Assembly: GCA_014647935.1 (NCBI GenBank)
Contig: BMQD01000012.1
Location: 185,332-249,331, forward strand
From: Planomonospora parontospora
GTDB taxonomy: Bacteria; Actinomycetota; Actinomycetes; Streptosporangiales; Streptosporangiaceae
Length of the DNA: 64,000 nt
Reading direction: 5' to 3'
Shown here in pieces: positions 34,155-43,644 of this stretch. The translations under genes were made by a program, and so were the position numbers. Below the pieces are notes generated by a model. The model saw only the letters and a program-made list of their open reading frames with translations. It was not told the DNA's origin and searched no databases. Every line of letters begins with the position of its first letter. Position 1 is the stretch's first letter.

Positions 34155-35294
34155 TCACTCCGACGTGCACATGTAACGGTCGACGACGGAACCGGTGCGC
34201 GGGTCGGGGTGTTCGAAGGTGTCCGTCACACCGTCATCGATGTCGATCATCCGTGCGGTGCCGGCTGCCTTGCCGCTCTCCTTCAGCCGGGGGATCCACG
34301 AGTCGTGCACCGCGACCGTCTGGCCCGAGCGGCGGAACCTGGCCGTGCGCGGCTCGCTCTTGACGGGATCGGTCCCGAAATCGTGGCGGACCCAGCGGTA
34401 GGTCACGGTCGCCTCCCCCGACTCGGGGATCGGGCCGTTGTAGGTGATCGCGCCGGTGAAAGTGCGGGCGGCGGCGGGACAGGGGCCGCTGTTCTCCGAG
34501 TCGAAGTACTCCTCGTCGCCGCGGGTGTGCGTGGCGACGGGGGGTTTCACCGCGGCGACGACCTTCGGGTGCCACAGGACCGGGGTCGGCGTACCCGGCG
34601 GGCCGTCCGTGTCGCGCGTCCGTCGCGCACACCAGGAGGTGAAACCGATCTCGTCGCGGTGCTGCAGGGTGTCGCCGGAGGTGGTGCCGACCCACAGGGA
34701 CGCCCTGCCGTGCCTGCCGTCCTCCTTGGTCCGGGTGTCGTACTCGCGTTCCACGACGGTGGTGCCACCCATGGTGATGGGCTCGTGCGGGTTGAACTCC
34801 CCGAAGAACGTCCAGCCGTAGGCACCCTCACGCCGGGGACCGAAGTAGTCGATGTGCCCCTCCAGGGCGAACCGGTTGCAGTCCTTCGCCTTCACCCGCA
34901 GATCGACGCCCAGGGTCGAGAAGGGAGTGAGCGGTCCCGTGACCCGGGGCGTCGGCCGGAGGGAGCGATCGATCGAAACCGGAGGGCGGGTGACCACCGC
35001 GGTGAGGCGCGGGGTGGGAAGGACCGGCCCGGTCAGGGCCAGCCTGTGGCTGACGGTCGCGGTGGGGCGCGGGGCGGGGTTCAGGAGTTCGGTGCGGGCC
35101 GGGTGGACGTAGGTGGCGACCGCGCTGGGGCGCGGGGCGGGCGCCATGGGCCGGGTCACCGCCGGGACGTGGGTGACGGCCGCGGTAGGGCGCGGGGCGG
35201 GGTCGGCCGCCGCGGCGGTCGGAGCGGCCATGCCCGCCAGTACGGCCGCGCCGGTCGCCATGGCGGCCAGACGGCGGGAGGAACCGGGTTTCAT
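34155..35294 (-). CDS. Secreted protein with degenerate Pro-rich repeats, unknown function
   Basis: 379 residues. A signal peptide (RRLAAMATGAAVLAGMAAPT) is followed by four to five repeats of about 20 residues, each beginning P(A/T)PRxTA and containing VTH/VSH/VTR-like cores (residues about 30-125). A globular domain then follows, with paired Trp/Cys residues (AYGWTFFGEFNPHEP, SWCARR, GPCPAAARTFTGAITYNG) and a C-terminal VVDRYMCTSE. No known family is recognised. The start ATG 35294 gives a clean n-region. Four Cys in the mature part could form disulfides. Confidence 0.75.
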   Translation of the reverse strand: MKPGSSRRLAAMATGAAVLAGMAAPTAAAADPAPRPTAAVTHVPAVTRPMAPAPRPSAVATYVHPARTELLNPAPRPTATVSHRLALTGPVLPTPRLTAVVTRPPVSIDRSLRPTPRVTGPLTPFSTLGVDLRVKAKDCNRFALEGHIDYFGPRREGAYGWTFFGEFNPHEPITMGGTTVVEREYDTRTKEDGRHGRASLWVGTTSGDTLQHRDEIGFTSWCARRTRDTDGPPGTPTPVLWHPKVVAAVKPPVATHTRGDEEYFDSENSGPCPAAARTFTGAITYNGPIPESGEATVTYRWVRHDFGTDPVKSEPRTARFRRSGQTVAVHDSWIPRLKESGKAAGTARMIDIDDGVTDTFEHPDPRTGSVVDRYMCTSE

Positions 35295-35674
35295 GAGAGC
35301 GTGCTCCGTACCTGATCGGAAAAGGAAAACACTCCAGGGGTATCGGCGATGTCGGCTTTCCCAAAGCCTCAGGAGTGTCATCCGCGACCGTAACGAGGCC
35401 GGGCATGCTCTTCGCATGGTTACCGCATGGGGACGCCAGCCGGCCGGTCCTCACGCGCGCCCGCGCGGGCGGCTCGCGAAACTCGCATCACCCATTCGGG
35501 TACCCCGGGCCGGAAGGCCGTCTTGAGCCGTCGGCGGTCCCGGCGGGCAAGCCCGCCGACCGAGCGTCGGCGAGGAAGCAGGTTTGAGGGGCGGGGCCGC
35601 CGACGGCTACGCTCCGTCCTGCCCGGAGCGCGGGAGACGAGGGCCGCGCGGTCCCCATGGTGGCGTGCTGGGTG

Positions 35675-35835
35675 TCAGTCGGTCCAGAGCAAGGGATCGG
35701 GCCACTTGCGTTTGCGGTCGTCGTCGGTCAACTGCGCCTGGTCGCGGAATGTCACTGGGACCGCCAGCCCGCCGAGGAGACCCGCTCGGGCGGCGATGTG
35801 GACGAGGACGGCACCACCCCCGGGATGCGTGAACG
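35675..35835 (-). other. Orphan coding-like tail in a 640-base gap
   Basis: The minus strand ending at 35675 reads about 50 residues that look coding (VLVHIAARAGLLGGLAVPVT then FRDQAQLTDDDRKRKWPDPL, ending LWTD), without a start codon or promoter. It is probably the C-terminus of a gene destroyed by rearrangement. The rest of 35295-35935 shows only GC-rich non-coding sequence and the promoter of the next gene. Confidence 0.35.
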
Positions 35836-35935
35836 GTGACGGTCGCGTCCCGTGAAGCCGTCGACCATCCGAAGCCTCTTCGTGATCGAATGTTTACACT
35901 CAGTGATTTCCGGGAGACTGGATCACGGAGGTGAC

Positions 35936-36847
35936 ATGCACGACGACTCCGCCACCGCAGCACGACGCGGCCGCATGCCGTACAGCCCCATCCCTCGCAC
36001 CGGGATGGACGACCCCTACGACCTGGATGACCTGGACGACGGGCCGCCGACCGCTCCGCAACCGGCCATCACCGCCTTCACCGCGGCCCCGGGGCCGAAG
36101 GTCGGCGGCCCCGCGGACCCGGACGCGTCCGGGCACTGGGCGCCCCTCGACCTGCCCGGGCCCGTCGCGCAGCAGCCCGCACCAGAATCCGAGCCCGGGC
36201 GCGGGCCCGCCTGGGCCTGGGCGCAGCTCCACCGCGACCGGCTCGCCCTGCCCGCGCTGATCGGCGCGTTCGCCGTCGTGGCCGCCCTCGGCGTGTGGTC
36301 GTCCACGTGGAACGCCTCCGAGCCGCCCGCTGCGGCGGGCAGCGCCGCCGAGGCCGCCCGGCAGATGCTCCCGCCGCCCCGCATGCCCGGAGCAGACGCA
36401 CAATCGGCGCCCCGGTCGGCGAGCCCTGCACCGAGCGCGAGCCCGGCCGCTCGGCACGGCGCATCCGACCGCCGCACGGAGACCACGGCGAAGTCCGGTG
36501 AAGACCACCGCGGTAACCGCCGGGAGTGGTCGGCCGGGGTGCCGCCGCGGATCGGCGTTCACTCACCGGCCCAGGCCGACCGTCCGGCGCGACCCGCAGC
36601 CGGCGCCGCCAGAGCGGGAAGCGCAACCAGCTCGGCCAGAGCCGCATCGCGGACAAGCGCGGCCGCGCCACGCGCCGAGAGCAGCAACTCGGCGCGGTCC
36701 GCGGCCCACCGGCAGCGCGACCGCCGATCTGCGTCCCGACCGGCCTCGGGCCCCGGGCCCCGGTGGATGTACCAGCCGGACCCGTGCGCGCACTACGAGC
36801 CGTTCCAGCGGCCGTACTGCCGTTCCCTGCTGGGCACCGGCCGCTGA
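35936..36847 (+). CDS. Single-pass membrane protein with disordered flanks, unknown function
   Basis: 303 residues. A Pro/Asp-rich cytoplasmic N-terminus (about 1-95) precedes one membrane helix (LALPALIGAFAVVAALGVWS), then a long Ala/Ser/Arg-rich extracellular region, and a conserved-looking C-terminus GPRWMYQPDPCAHYEPFQRP then YCRSLLGTGR with two Cys. The start ATG 35936 follows CACGGAGGTGAC. No family recognised. The low-complexity middle is compatible with frame drift, but codon composition stays GC3-rich to the end. Confidence 0.65.
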   Translation: MHDDSATAARRGRMPYSPIPRTGMDDPYDLDDLDDGPPTAPQPAITAFTAAPGPKVGGPADPDASGHWAPLDLPGPVAQQPAPESEPGRGPAWAWAQLHRDRLALPALIGAFAVVAALGVWSSTWNASEPPAAAGSAAEAARQMLPPPRMPGADAQSAPRSASPAPSASPAARHGASDRRTETTAKSGEDHRGNRREWSAGVPPRIGVHSPAQADRPARPAAGAARAGSATSSARAASRTSAAAPRAESSNSARSAAHRQRDRRSASRPASGPGPRWMYQPDPCAHYEPFQRPYCRSLLGTGR

Positions 36848-37017
36848 CCGGCCCCAGGCGAACCCCGGACGAACATCCAGGAGCAGGACCGCCCGACGGG
36901 CATCCGCCCGCTGGACGAGCGCTTCGCGGCCCGGCGGGTGCAACCGCTGACCTGTGACCAGCGAAAGAGCCCTCCGCGGCGCGTTGGCGATCAGGCCGGA
37001 GACGGGCACCGGGCGGG

Positions 37018-37930
37018 TCATCCTCCGGAGAGAGCGCGGCGGCGTAGCCGCAGGCCGGTGACCGCGGCGAGGGTCACCAGCAGACCGAGCGACACGGGCA
37101 CTCGGCCGTCGGGCCCGGCCTCACCGCCGCCTCCGGTGGCGGCTCCCCCCGCCGGTGTCACGATCACCTTGGTGTCGCCGTCGGCGGAGGGTCCGGCCGC
37201 GCTCGCCGTGAGGTCGCGAGCCGGCTGCGACGTCGCCGGTGCGGAAGCGGTCGCCTGGACGGTGACGGTCACGGTGACCGTAGAGGTCGGCCGGGTGCTC
37301 GCCGTCGCCGTCACGGTCGCGGTGGCGGTGGCGGTGGCGGTGGCGGTGGCGGTGGCGGTGGCGGTGGCGGTGGCGGTGGCGCTCTGGCTCGGCGTCACCG
37401 GGGCCGGGTCGGCCGGTCGTCGGCGGACGCGATGGCGAGGGGGTGGGTCGTCAGTGCGTCGGCGTTCTGCACCTCGCACTGGATCGACGGCTCCGTGGGC
37501 CGGGTCCCGGCGTTGACGGCGGCCGACCGTACCATCGCGGTGCCCGCCTTGGAAGAGGTGGTCTTCAGGGGGAGCACGGCCGTCGGCAGGGGGATGATCT
37601 GGGTGGGGCCGATGGAGGCGAGTTCACCTACTCCGGTGGCGGAGGTCAGGCCGGCCAGGCCGCTGACGGCCGCGTACAGCTTGGTGTCGGCGGCCAGTCC
37701 CGTGGCGGGGGCTCTCAAGGCCGTGGCGTCGCTGACGTAGGTGCCGCGCCAGCCGATGGTCATCTGCTCGCCCGCCGTGGCTTCGGCCGGCATCGTCAGC
37801 TCGATCTTGACCTTGACGTCCTGCGTCTCGGCCACGCCGGTCGTGCTGCACCGGTACTCGACGACGTCGGTGATGACGGCCCCCTCCCGCTGCATGTCGG
37901 AGACGGCGGCATGGTGTCCTACCGGATGCA
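37018..37930 (-). pseudogene. Surface-anchored protein gene, frameshifted and 5' truncated
   Basis: Two minus-strand frames belong together. The upstream one (to 37395) has an immunoglobulin-like domain: TTGVAETQDVKVKIELTMPA, GWRGTYVSDATALRAPATGL, ELASIGPTQIIPLPTAVLPL. The downstream one (from about 37440 to 37018) has a Thr/Ala/Val stalk, including ten Ala-Thr pairs, then TKVIVTPAGG, a membrane helix (PVSLGLLVTLAAVTGLRL) and a basic tail, a wall-surface anchor. A one-base shift near 37410 separates them. The signal peptide is missing because the gene is cut at the CCACCCAT repeat beside the IS3 remnant. Confidence 0.65.
37321..37380. repeat. Perfect hexanucleotide microsatellite, ten copies of GGTGGC
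   Basis: Sixty bases of exact repeat encode (Ala-Thr)10 on the minus strand in the stalk of the surface protein. Copy-number change here would alter stalk length without changing frame. Confidence 0.95.
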
Positions 37931-37965
37931 TCTGACATTCCCGGCCGACCCATCCGAGCCACGAT

Positions 37966-37998
37966 CCACCCATCCACCCATCCACCCATCCATCCACC
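37966..37998. repeat. Tandem CCACCCAT minisatellite at IS junction
   Basis: Three full copies and partial copies of the octamer lie between the truncated surface-protein gene and the IS3 remnant, at the apparent recombination junction. Confidence 0.9.
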
Positions 37999-38029
37999 AG
38001 CAGTGTTGCGTTGATCGTCTGAATCTAAG

Positions 38030-38757
<728 letters not shown>

Positions 38758-38784
38758 CCCGGCCTCCACGAAACCCGGCGCGGT

Positions 38785-38900
38785 TCAGATCTGGCTGGCC
38801 CGCTCCGCCCAGACCTCGCCGACCCCCACCGCCAGCCGGTCCCGCCCGCGCCGCTGTCCGCGCAGCCGCAGCCCTGAGGGCGGCCGAACACCGCACCGGC
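38785..38900 (-). other. Orphan coding-like tail next to IS3 remnant
   Basis: The minus strand ending at 38785 reads about 36 coding-like residues (GQRRGRDRLAVGVGEVWAER then ASQI) with an in-frame stop just upstream and no start. It is a gene scrap of unknown origin. The remainder of the gap to 39051 shows nothing. Confidence 0.3.
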
Positions 38901-39051
38901 CCTCGTTTCAACCAGTGAGACGGGCCATGCCGCTCGTGCCCGGCGCCGGGTGAAAGCCGTGACGTCGGCGGGCCACGCGCGTTCGGCGGCAGGGCCCCAA
39001 CGGGTTCTGCAGGCGGTGAAACTCACCCAGCCGGTGTAGGAGGCATGGCGG

Positions 39052-39540
39052 GTGGAGACCAGGACGCCCGCCTCGATGACGGCGCGGACCACCGGGCGAG
39101 ACGGCACCCGGCTCGCCTACGCCGTCCCCACCCGGGGCGGGACGAGGGTCTCGGTCGTCGACGCAGCCACCGGACAGCGCCGCGACCGGGTCACGACCAC
39201 CCCCGGACTACTCGCCGGGCTGGCCTGGGCGCCGGACGGGCGGCAGGTCGCGATGACGCTCAGCAACCGGGATGTGGGCGTCATCGACCTCGCCGGCCAG
39301 GGGACCGACCTGCCCGCCGCTGCGCGCCTGGTGCAGCCGGGCAGAGGGCTGCCGCTGCCGGGGTCGGTGCCCTACACCCCCGGCGGCGGCTCCCTGGTCT
39401 ACGCGGCGTCACCGAGCTTTCGAACGTTCACGTTCAGCAAGAAACTCATCGAGCAACCGGCCCGCCCGGCGCGCTCGACACCGTCACCTGCCGCAGCCGG
39501 GCCGAGCCGGGTCAGCTGCGGCCGAGCATCTCAGCGGTGA
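39052..39540 (+). pseudogene. WD40/TolB-like beta-propeller protein fragment
   Basis: The segment GRDGTRLAYAVPTRGGTRVS, VVDAATGQRRDRVTTTPGLL, AGLAWAPDGRQVAMTLSNRD shows two propeller blades with the DG(T/R)xxA repeat core. It lacks an N-terminal membrane region or signal and has too few blades for a propeller. After about 39410 the reading becomes non-coding and overlaps the tautomerase gene on the other strand. Interpreted as a truncated anti-sigma-like or TolB-like gene. Confidence 0.5.
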
Positions 39541-39718
39541 GGACGTTGCCGCCGAGGCCCCAGCCGCCGTCGGCGACCTCCTCGAGCAGGACCAGGGTGG
39601 TCGCCCTGGCGCGCTCGCCGTACACGTCGGCGTAGGCGTCGGTGACGGCGTCGATGAGCTTCTTCTTGGACTCGGGGGTCAGAGTGTCGGCGGGGACCTT
39701 GAGGTTGGCGAACGGCAT
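39512..39718 (-). CDS. 4-oxalocrotonate tautomerase family protein
   Basis: 68 residues starting MPFANLKVPADTLTPESKKK, with the catalytic Pro exposed after Met removal, and LIDAVTDAYADVYGERARAT typical of the family helix. Arg residues near 39 (ERAR) would help bind a carboxylate. The enzyme class interconverts keto-enol forms. AAAGG lies upstream of the ATG at 39718. It is downstream of and codirectional with the SDR gene, from which it is separated by 165 bases. Confidence 0.88.
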   Translation of the reverse strand: MPFANLKVPADTLTPESKKKLIDAVTDAYADVYGERARATTLVLLEEVADGGWGLGGNVLTAEMLGRS

Positions 39719-39883
39719 GACGATTACCTTTCGTATGGTGGTTATCCACAGTGGGGCGGCCGAGGACACCGGGTCCTCGATGCCTGCGCACCGGTGCAGA
39801 TCCGGTGCGGATCCACACCGGCGACGATGGGGGCCGGAGTGGCGGACCGGACGGGATTGGCGGCGCGACCTCCCGTGAGGCCG

Positions 39884-40618
39884 TCAGATGATCCCGCCGT
39901 TGGCGCGCACGACCTGACCGTTGATCCAGTGCCCGGCCGGGCTCGCCAGGAAGGAGACGACCTCGGCGATGTCCTCGGGGGTACCGAGCCGCTCCAGCGG
40001 CGGCTGGGCGGCGAGCCGCTGGATCGTCGCCTCGTCCTTGCCGTCCAGGAACAGATCGGTGGCGGTCGGGCCGGGCGCGACGGCGTTGACCGTGATGTCC
40101 CGTCCGCGCAGTTCGCGGGCGAGCACCAGTGTCATCGCCTCGACGGCTCCCTTGCTCGCGGCGTACGCCCCGTAGCCGGGGAACTGCAGACCGACCACGG
40201 AGGTGGACAGGTTGACGAGCGCGCCTCCGGCGCGCAGGCGGCGTGCGGCCTCCCGGGCCATCACGAACGCGCCGCGGATGTTGGTGCGGTGCAGGGCGTC
40301 CAGCTCGTCCAGGTCGAGGTCGGCGATCGGGGACAGCGACAGCCGCCCTGCGGAGTTGACGACCACGTCGACTCCGCCGAAGGACTTCTCGGCCGCGTCG
40401 AACATCTCGGCGACGGCGCCCTCGTCGGCCACGTCGGCCCGGACGGGGATCGCCCGGCCGCCGGACGCCGTGATCTCCTCGGCCACCCGCGCCGCTGCGG
40501 AGGCCGACTCCTGGAAGCCCACGGCGACCGCACAGCCGCGTGCCGCCAGCGCCAGCACGATCGCCTTGCCTATCCCGCGGGAGCCGCCACTGACGACGGC
40601 CACGCGCTGATCGCTCAT
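39884..40618 (-). CDS. SDR family NAD(P)-dependent oxidoreductase
   Basis: 244 residues. The glycine motif is SGGSRGIG (residues about 10-17), the NAG motif NSAG, the catalytic serine in LVNLSTSVVG and YAASKGAVEAMTLVLA as the Y-x-x-x-K pair. It ends GQVVRANGGII, the FabG/SDR finish. GAAAGGG is upstream of the ATG. It is divergent from a TetR regulator across an operator of nested dyads, so it is likely TetR-controlled. The substrate is unknown, perhaps an aldehyde or keto compound handled together with the tautomerase. Confidence 0.92.
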   Translation of the reverse strand: MSDQRVAVVSGGSRGIGKAIVLALAARGCAVAVGFQESASAAARVAEEITASGGRAIPVRADVADEGAVAEMFDAAEKSFGGVDVVVNSAGRLSLSPIADLDLDELDALHRTNIRGAFVMAREAARRLRAGGALVNLSTSVVGLQFPGYGAYAASKGAVEAMTLVLARELRGRDITVNAVAPGPTATDLFLDGKDEATIQRLAAQPPLERLGTPEDIAEVVSFLASPAGHWINGQVVRANGGII

Positions 40619-40630
40619 GGGAAAACCCTT

Positions 40631-40680
40631 TCGTCATATCACCGGTACGGGTGGTCCGTACCGGTGTTACGTAATGACGA
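40631..40680. promoter_or_regulatory. TetR operator: nested inverted repeats
   Basis: Inner arms CACCGGTACGG-GTGGT-CCGTACCGGTG (40640-40666) are perfect. They are flanked by outer arms TCGTCAT (40631-40637) and ATGACGA (40674-40680). A probable -10 TATCAT at 40716-40721 lies 7 bases before the TetR ATG, suggesting a leaderless transcript. Confidence 0.75.
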
Positions 40681-40728
40681 TAGCACAGTTTCTTATCGCC
40701 GCTAGCGTCTGGCTGTATCATTGATCGC

Positions 40729-41424
40729 ATGACAGAGACGGAGCCGCTCCGCGCGGCGATGATCGAGGCCGCGGAGCGGCAACTGGCGTCGTCCTCGGAC
40801 CACGAGATCGCCACCCGCGCGGTCTGCGAGGCGGTCGGCGTGAGCCAGCCCGTGCTCTACCGGTTGTTCGGTGACAAGCGCGGGCTGCTCGACGCCGTGG
40901 CCGACCACGGCTACGAGCGGTACGCCGCGCTCAAGGCCGCCCAGGAGCGGACCGGCGACCCGGTCGCCGACCTGCACGCCGGCTGGGACGGCCACATGGC
41001 GTTCGCACAGGCCAACCCGGCCCTCTACCAGCTGATGTTCACTCCGCGGCCGTGGTCGCACTCCACGGCGCGAGACCGCGTGACGGACCTGCTGGCGGCG
41101 GCGCTCACCCGGTGCGCGGCGGCGGGCGCGCTCAAGCTCGAGCCGCGAACCGCCGCCCGGCTGATCCTGGCGGCCAACATCGGGACCGCCCTGGACCACA
41201 TCGCCAGACCGGCCCTGTTCGCCGACCCCGCCCTGTCCCACCGCATGCGCGACGCCGTGTTCTCGCACGTGCTCACCGAGCCCCCCGCCCGGCAGGACGC
41301 CGATCCCCTGCGGGCCGCCGCGCTGCGCCTGCGCGCGCAACTGCAGCTCGGCGGCACCGAGGCCCTCGAACCGGTCGAAACCGCTCTCCTGCAGCGATGG
41401 CTCGAGCGCATCGCACGGCCCTGA
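40729..41424 (+). CDS. TetR/AcrR family transcriptional regulator
   Basis: 231 residues. The HTH reads AAMIEAAERQLASSSDHEIA, TRAVCEAVGVSQPVLYRLFG, DKRGLLDAVADHGYERY. The C-terminal helical domain includes NPALYQLMFTPRP, a pattern common in TetR_C_33-type ligand domains. The start codon lies 7 bases after a -10-like TATCAT with no ribosome-binding site. It probably represses the divergent SDR-tautomerase genes through the nested operator. Confidence 0.9.
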   Translation: MTETEPLRAAMIEAAERQLASSSDHEIATRAVCEAVGVSQPVLYRLFGDKRGLLDAVADHGYERYAALKAAQERTGDPVADLHAGWDGHMAFAQANPALYQLMFTPRPWSHSTARDRVTDLLAAALTRCAAAGALKLEPRTAARLILAANIGTALDHIARPALFADPALSHRMRDAVFSHVLTEPPARQDADPLRAAALRLRAQLQLGGTEALEPVETALLQRWLERIARP

Positions 41425-41498
41425 CCTACCGGGCGGCGCGGACCCGGCACAGCAGGCGACAGCCCCCAGGGACGTCGGTCACCTCGGGACGCGGCCGG

Positions 41499-41705
41499 TC
41501 ACCTCTGGGTGAGCCCGTCCCCGCAACCGGCTTGCGTCGCGGCCCGCAGACGGTACAGGACCGTGCCGTCGCCGAGCAGGTACAGCGGCCCGTGCGCGTC
41601 GGCGGTGACCAGGATGGGCCGGTCGACGTCCTCGGCCCGGCGGGCCAGCTCGGATGCGTCGTCGAGGTCGGTGACTGTGCAGGGAGTCCCGATGGTGCCC
41701 GGCAC
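41499..41705 (-). CDS. Small hypothetical protein
   Basis: 68 residues from GTG 41705. The core (VTDLDDASELARRAEDVDRP then ILVTADAHGPLYLLGDGTVL) looks coding and suggests a small alpha/beta domain, but I know no family. The frame can be extended upstream without a start, so it may be the end of a decayed gene. It lies convergent to the TetR gene. The stretch 41706-41876 shows nothing convincing. Confidence 0.35.
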   Translation of the reverse strand: MPGTIGTPCTVTDLDDASELARRAEDVDRPILVTADAHGPLYLLGDGTVLYRLRAATQAGCGDGLTQR

Positions 41706-41876
41706 GACCTTGACCCCGGGGAGAGTCGGACCGAATTTTGGCGATAGCGCTCTTCGGTGCTGACGGGTGCGGGAGGACTCAGTCCCACACCCTTTCGGCC
41801 AGATATTCCGTTTTTAGCCTTATGCGAGGGTGGAGTTGTCGGACTGGACGTGCCCTGCGGCAGGTACCGTTTCATG

Positions 41877-42515
41877 TCAGGCTCTGGGGGGCCGCTGCCC
41901 CTGGGAACTGTCAGGCGCAATCGGGAGGCTGCGTATTGTCAGCGCAGCCGGCGGAGGCAGCGGTTCGTTGGCCGTGCCGGCCCGGAACGACTGGAGCAGA
42001 TAGGCCACCAGGCGCCGGGACGCTGCACCATCATCCGGTAGGGCGGTCACCAGACCGCAGTGTGCCAACAGGGCCACGGCGAGGTCGGAAGGGTGAAAAT
42101 CGGCCCGCAGCGCGCCCGACGCCTGGGCCCTGCGTACCAAGGTCGTGAAGTCCCGCTCGGCTCGTTGCCGGGACTGCGCGTGTTCCGACGGGCTTTCCGG
42201 GAAGGCCGCGACGAACGCAGCCGGGAACCCGCGTTCCTCCCGTTGCAGAGTGCAGACCGTCTCAACCAGCTGCTGGAAGCCCTGCCACGGGTCAGGGGCG
42301 GCCAGAGCCTCGGTGAGCGCCCGCGCGCAGGTCTCCATCTGCTGCGCGAACGCGCCCCGCACCACAGCGTCCCGGGTCGGGAAATGCCGGTACAGCGTCG
42401 CCACGCCGACCCCGGCCCGACGGGCCACGGTCGCCATCGGGGCGTCGATCCCGTGCTCCGCAAAGACCGCACGGGCGGCGACGAGGATGCGCTCCCGGTT
42501 GCGCCGGGCGTCCAT
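41877..42515 (-). CDS. TetR family transcriptional regulator
   Basis: 212 residues from ATG 42515. The HTH is RILVAARAVFAEHGIDAPMA, TVARRAGVGVATLYRHFPTR. The C-terminal ligand domain has LAVALLAHCGLVTALPDDGA. A longer frame from TTG 42581 would begin right against the operator, so the shorter start is chosen (GTG 42560 is also possible). It is divergent from the zinc-independent oxidoreductase gene, its likely target. Confidence 0.88.
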   Translation of the reverse strand: MDARRNRERILVAARAVFAEHGIDAPMATVARRAGVGVATLYRHFPTRDAVVRGAFAQQMETCARALTEALAAPDPWQGFQQLVETVCTLQREERGFPAAFVAAFPESPSEHAQSRQRAERDFTTLVRRAQASGALRADFHPSDLAVALLAHCGLVTALPDDGAASRRLVAYLLQSFRAGTANEPLPPPAALTIRSLPIAPDSSQGQRPPRA

Positions 42516-42582
42516 CCGCACCCTGTCCCGGGCTGTGATCCGAGAGGATTCCGCTATCACTGTCTCTCGCTTCCGGTCCAAA

Positions 42583-42598
42583 CGGACGATTGCGTCCG
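42583..42598. promoter_or_regulatory. TetR operator CGGACG-ATTG-CGTCCG
   Basis: A perfect 6-base inverted repeat lies between the divergent TetR and oxidoreductase genes, embedded in AAACGGACGATTGCGTCCG. Such CGGACG/CGTCCG sites are typical for TetR genes next to quinone oxidoreductases. Confidence 0.65.
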
Positions 42599-42658
42599 AT
42601 TAAGAGCTTACGGTCGATGCCAGACCCCTGTACGGCCCCCGGCGGCAAAGGCAGAACG

Positions 42659-43624
42659 ATGAACGACCGCATGATGAAGGCAGTGCTCTACGACCGCTAC
42701 GGTGGCCCCGATGTGCTCTACGCAGGCCGCGTGCCACGCCCCGAGCCGGCCCACGGCGAGGTCCTTGTGAAGGTGCGCGCGTTCAGCGTCAACGGCGGCG
42801 AACTGGCAGCCCGTGCCGGCCGTCTCCGTCTCCTGACCGGCCGGAAATTTCCCAAGCGCATCGGCTTGGACTTCACCGGCGAGGTCGCCGCACTGGGTGC
42901 CGGAGTCACACGGTTCGCGGCCGGCGACCGCGTATGGGGGGTCTTGGGCCGCACCTCCGGGTTCGGCAGCGCCGCCGAGTACGTGACCGTGCCCGCCGAG
43001 CGGGTCGGCAGGCTTCCCGACGGCCTTGACCTGGTGGACGCCGCCGCGCTGCCGGTGGCCACCACGGCCATCACCGCGCTGCGGGACAAAGCCGGGCTGC
43101 GCCCCGGCGAACGACTCCTCGTCCGGGGTGCGGCGGGCGGTGTCGGCAACGCCGCCGTCCAGCTCGGACGGGCGTACGGCGCCGAGGTCACGGCCCTCGC
43201 CCGCGCAGCCAACCTCGACTTCGTCCGCGGGCTCGGCGCGCACAAGGCTGTCGACCACCGGACTGTGCGGCCGGCGGAACTGGGCCGCTTCGACGTGGTC
43301 CTGGACACCGTGGGGACCGACCTGCGGGCCTTCCGGCACCTACTGAATTCCGGCGGGCGCATGGTCACCATCGCCTTCGACCTTAAACGGCCCGCCGCGT
43401 CGCTCGGCTACCTCGCGGCCAGCACGGTCCGCGGACACAGCCGGGTGCGCTTCTTCAGCGGCAACCCCACGCGGGCGGACTTCGACGACCTCGCCCGCCA
43501 TGTGGTCGAGGGCAAGCTGAGCCCCGCGGTGGACACGGTCTTCCCCCTGGAGGAGACAGCAGCGGCACACCGGGCGCTGGAGGCGGGCGGCGTCCAGGGC
43601 AAGTACGTGGTCAGGGTCTCGTAG
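42659..43624 (+). CDS. NAD(P)-dependent alcohol dehydrogenase / quinone oxidoreductase (MDR, zinc-independent)
   Basis: 321 residues. The GroES-like N-terminal half includes MKAVLYDRYGGPDVLYAGRV, KVRAFSVNGGELAARAG and GLDFTGEVAALGAGVTRFAA. The Rossmann half has LLVRGAAGGVGNAAVQLGRA (cofactor motif AxxGxxG) and ends GKYVVRVS. No zinc-binding Cys/His set is present, so it belongs to the quinone reductase-like branch. The start ATG 42659 follows GGCAGAACG. It is probably induced by electrophiles or quinones via the divergent TetR. Confidence 0.92.
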   Translation: MNDRMMKAVLYDRYGGPDVLYAGRVPRPEPAHGEVLVKVRAFSVNGGELAARAGRLRLLTGRKFPKRIGLDFTGEVAALGAGVTRFAAGDRVWGVLGRTSGFGSAAEYVTVPAERVGRLPDGLDLVDAAALPVATTAITALRDKAGLRPGERLLVRGAAGGVGNAAVQLGRAYGAEVTALARAANLDFVRGLGAHKAVDHRTVRPAELGRFDVVLDTVGTDLRAFRHLLNSGGRMVTIAFDLKRPAASLGYLAASTVRGHSRVRFFSGNPTRADFDDLARHVVEGKLSPAVDTVFPLEETAAAHRALEAGGVQGKYVVRVS

Positions 43625-43644
43625 GGTCCCTGTGGAGGCGCTGA

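Noticed and set aside
37321-37380. Considered as a CRISPR-like array
   Set aside because: Pure hexanucleotide repeat without spacers; it is coding for an Ala-Thr stalk.
41757-42041. Plus-strand frame reading GGLSPTPFRPDIPFLALCEG
   Set aside because: Overlaps the TetR gene antisense; no ribosome-binding site, no recognised domain. Possibly a scrap, but unsupported.
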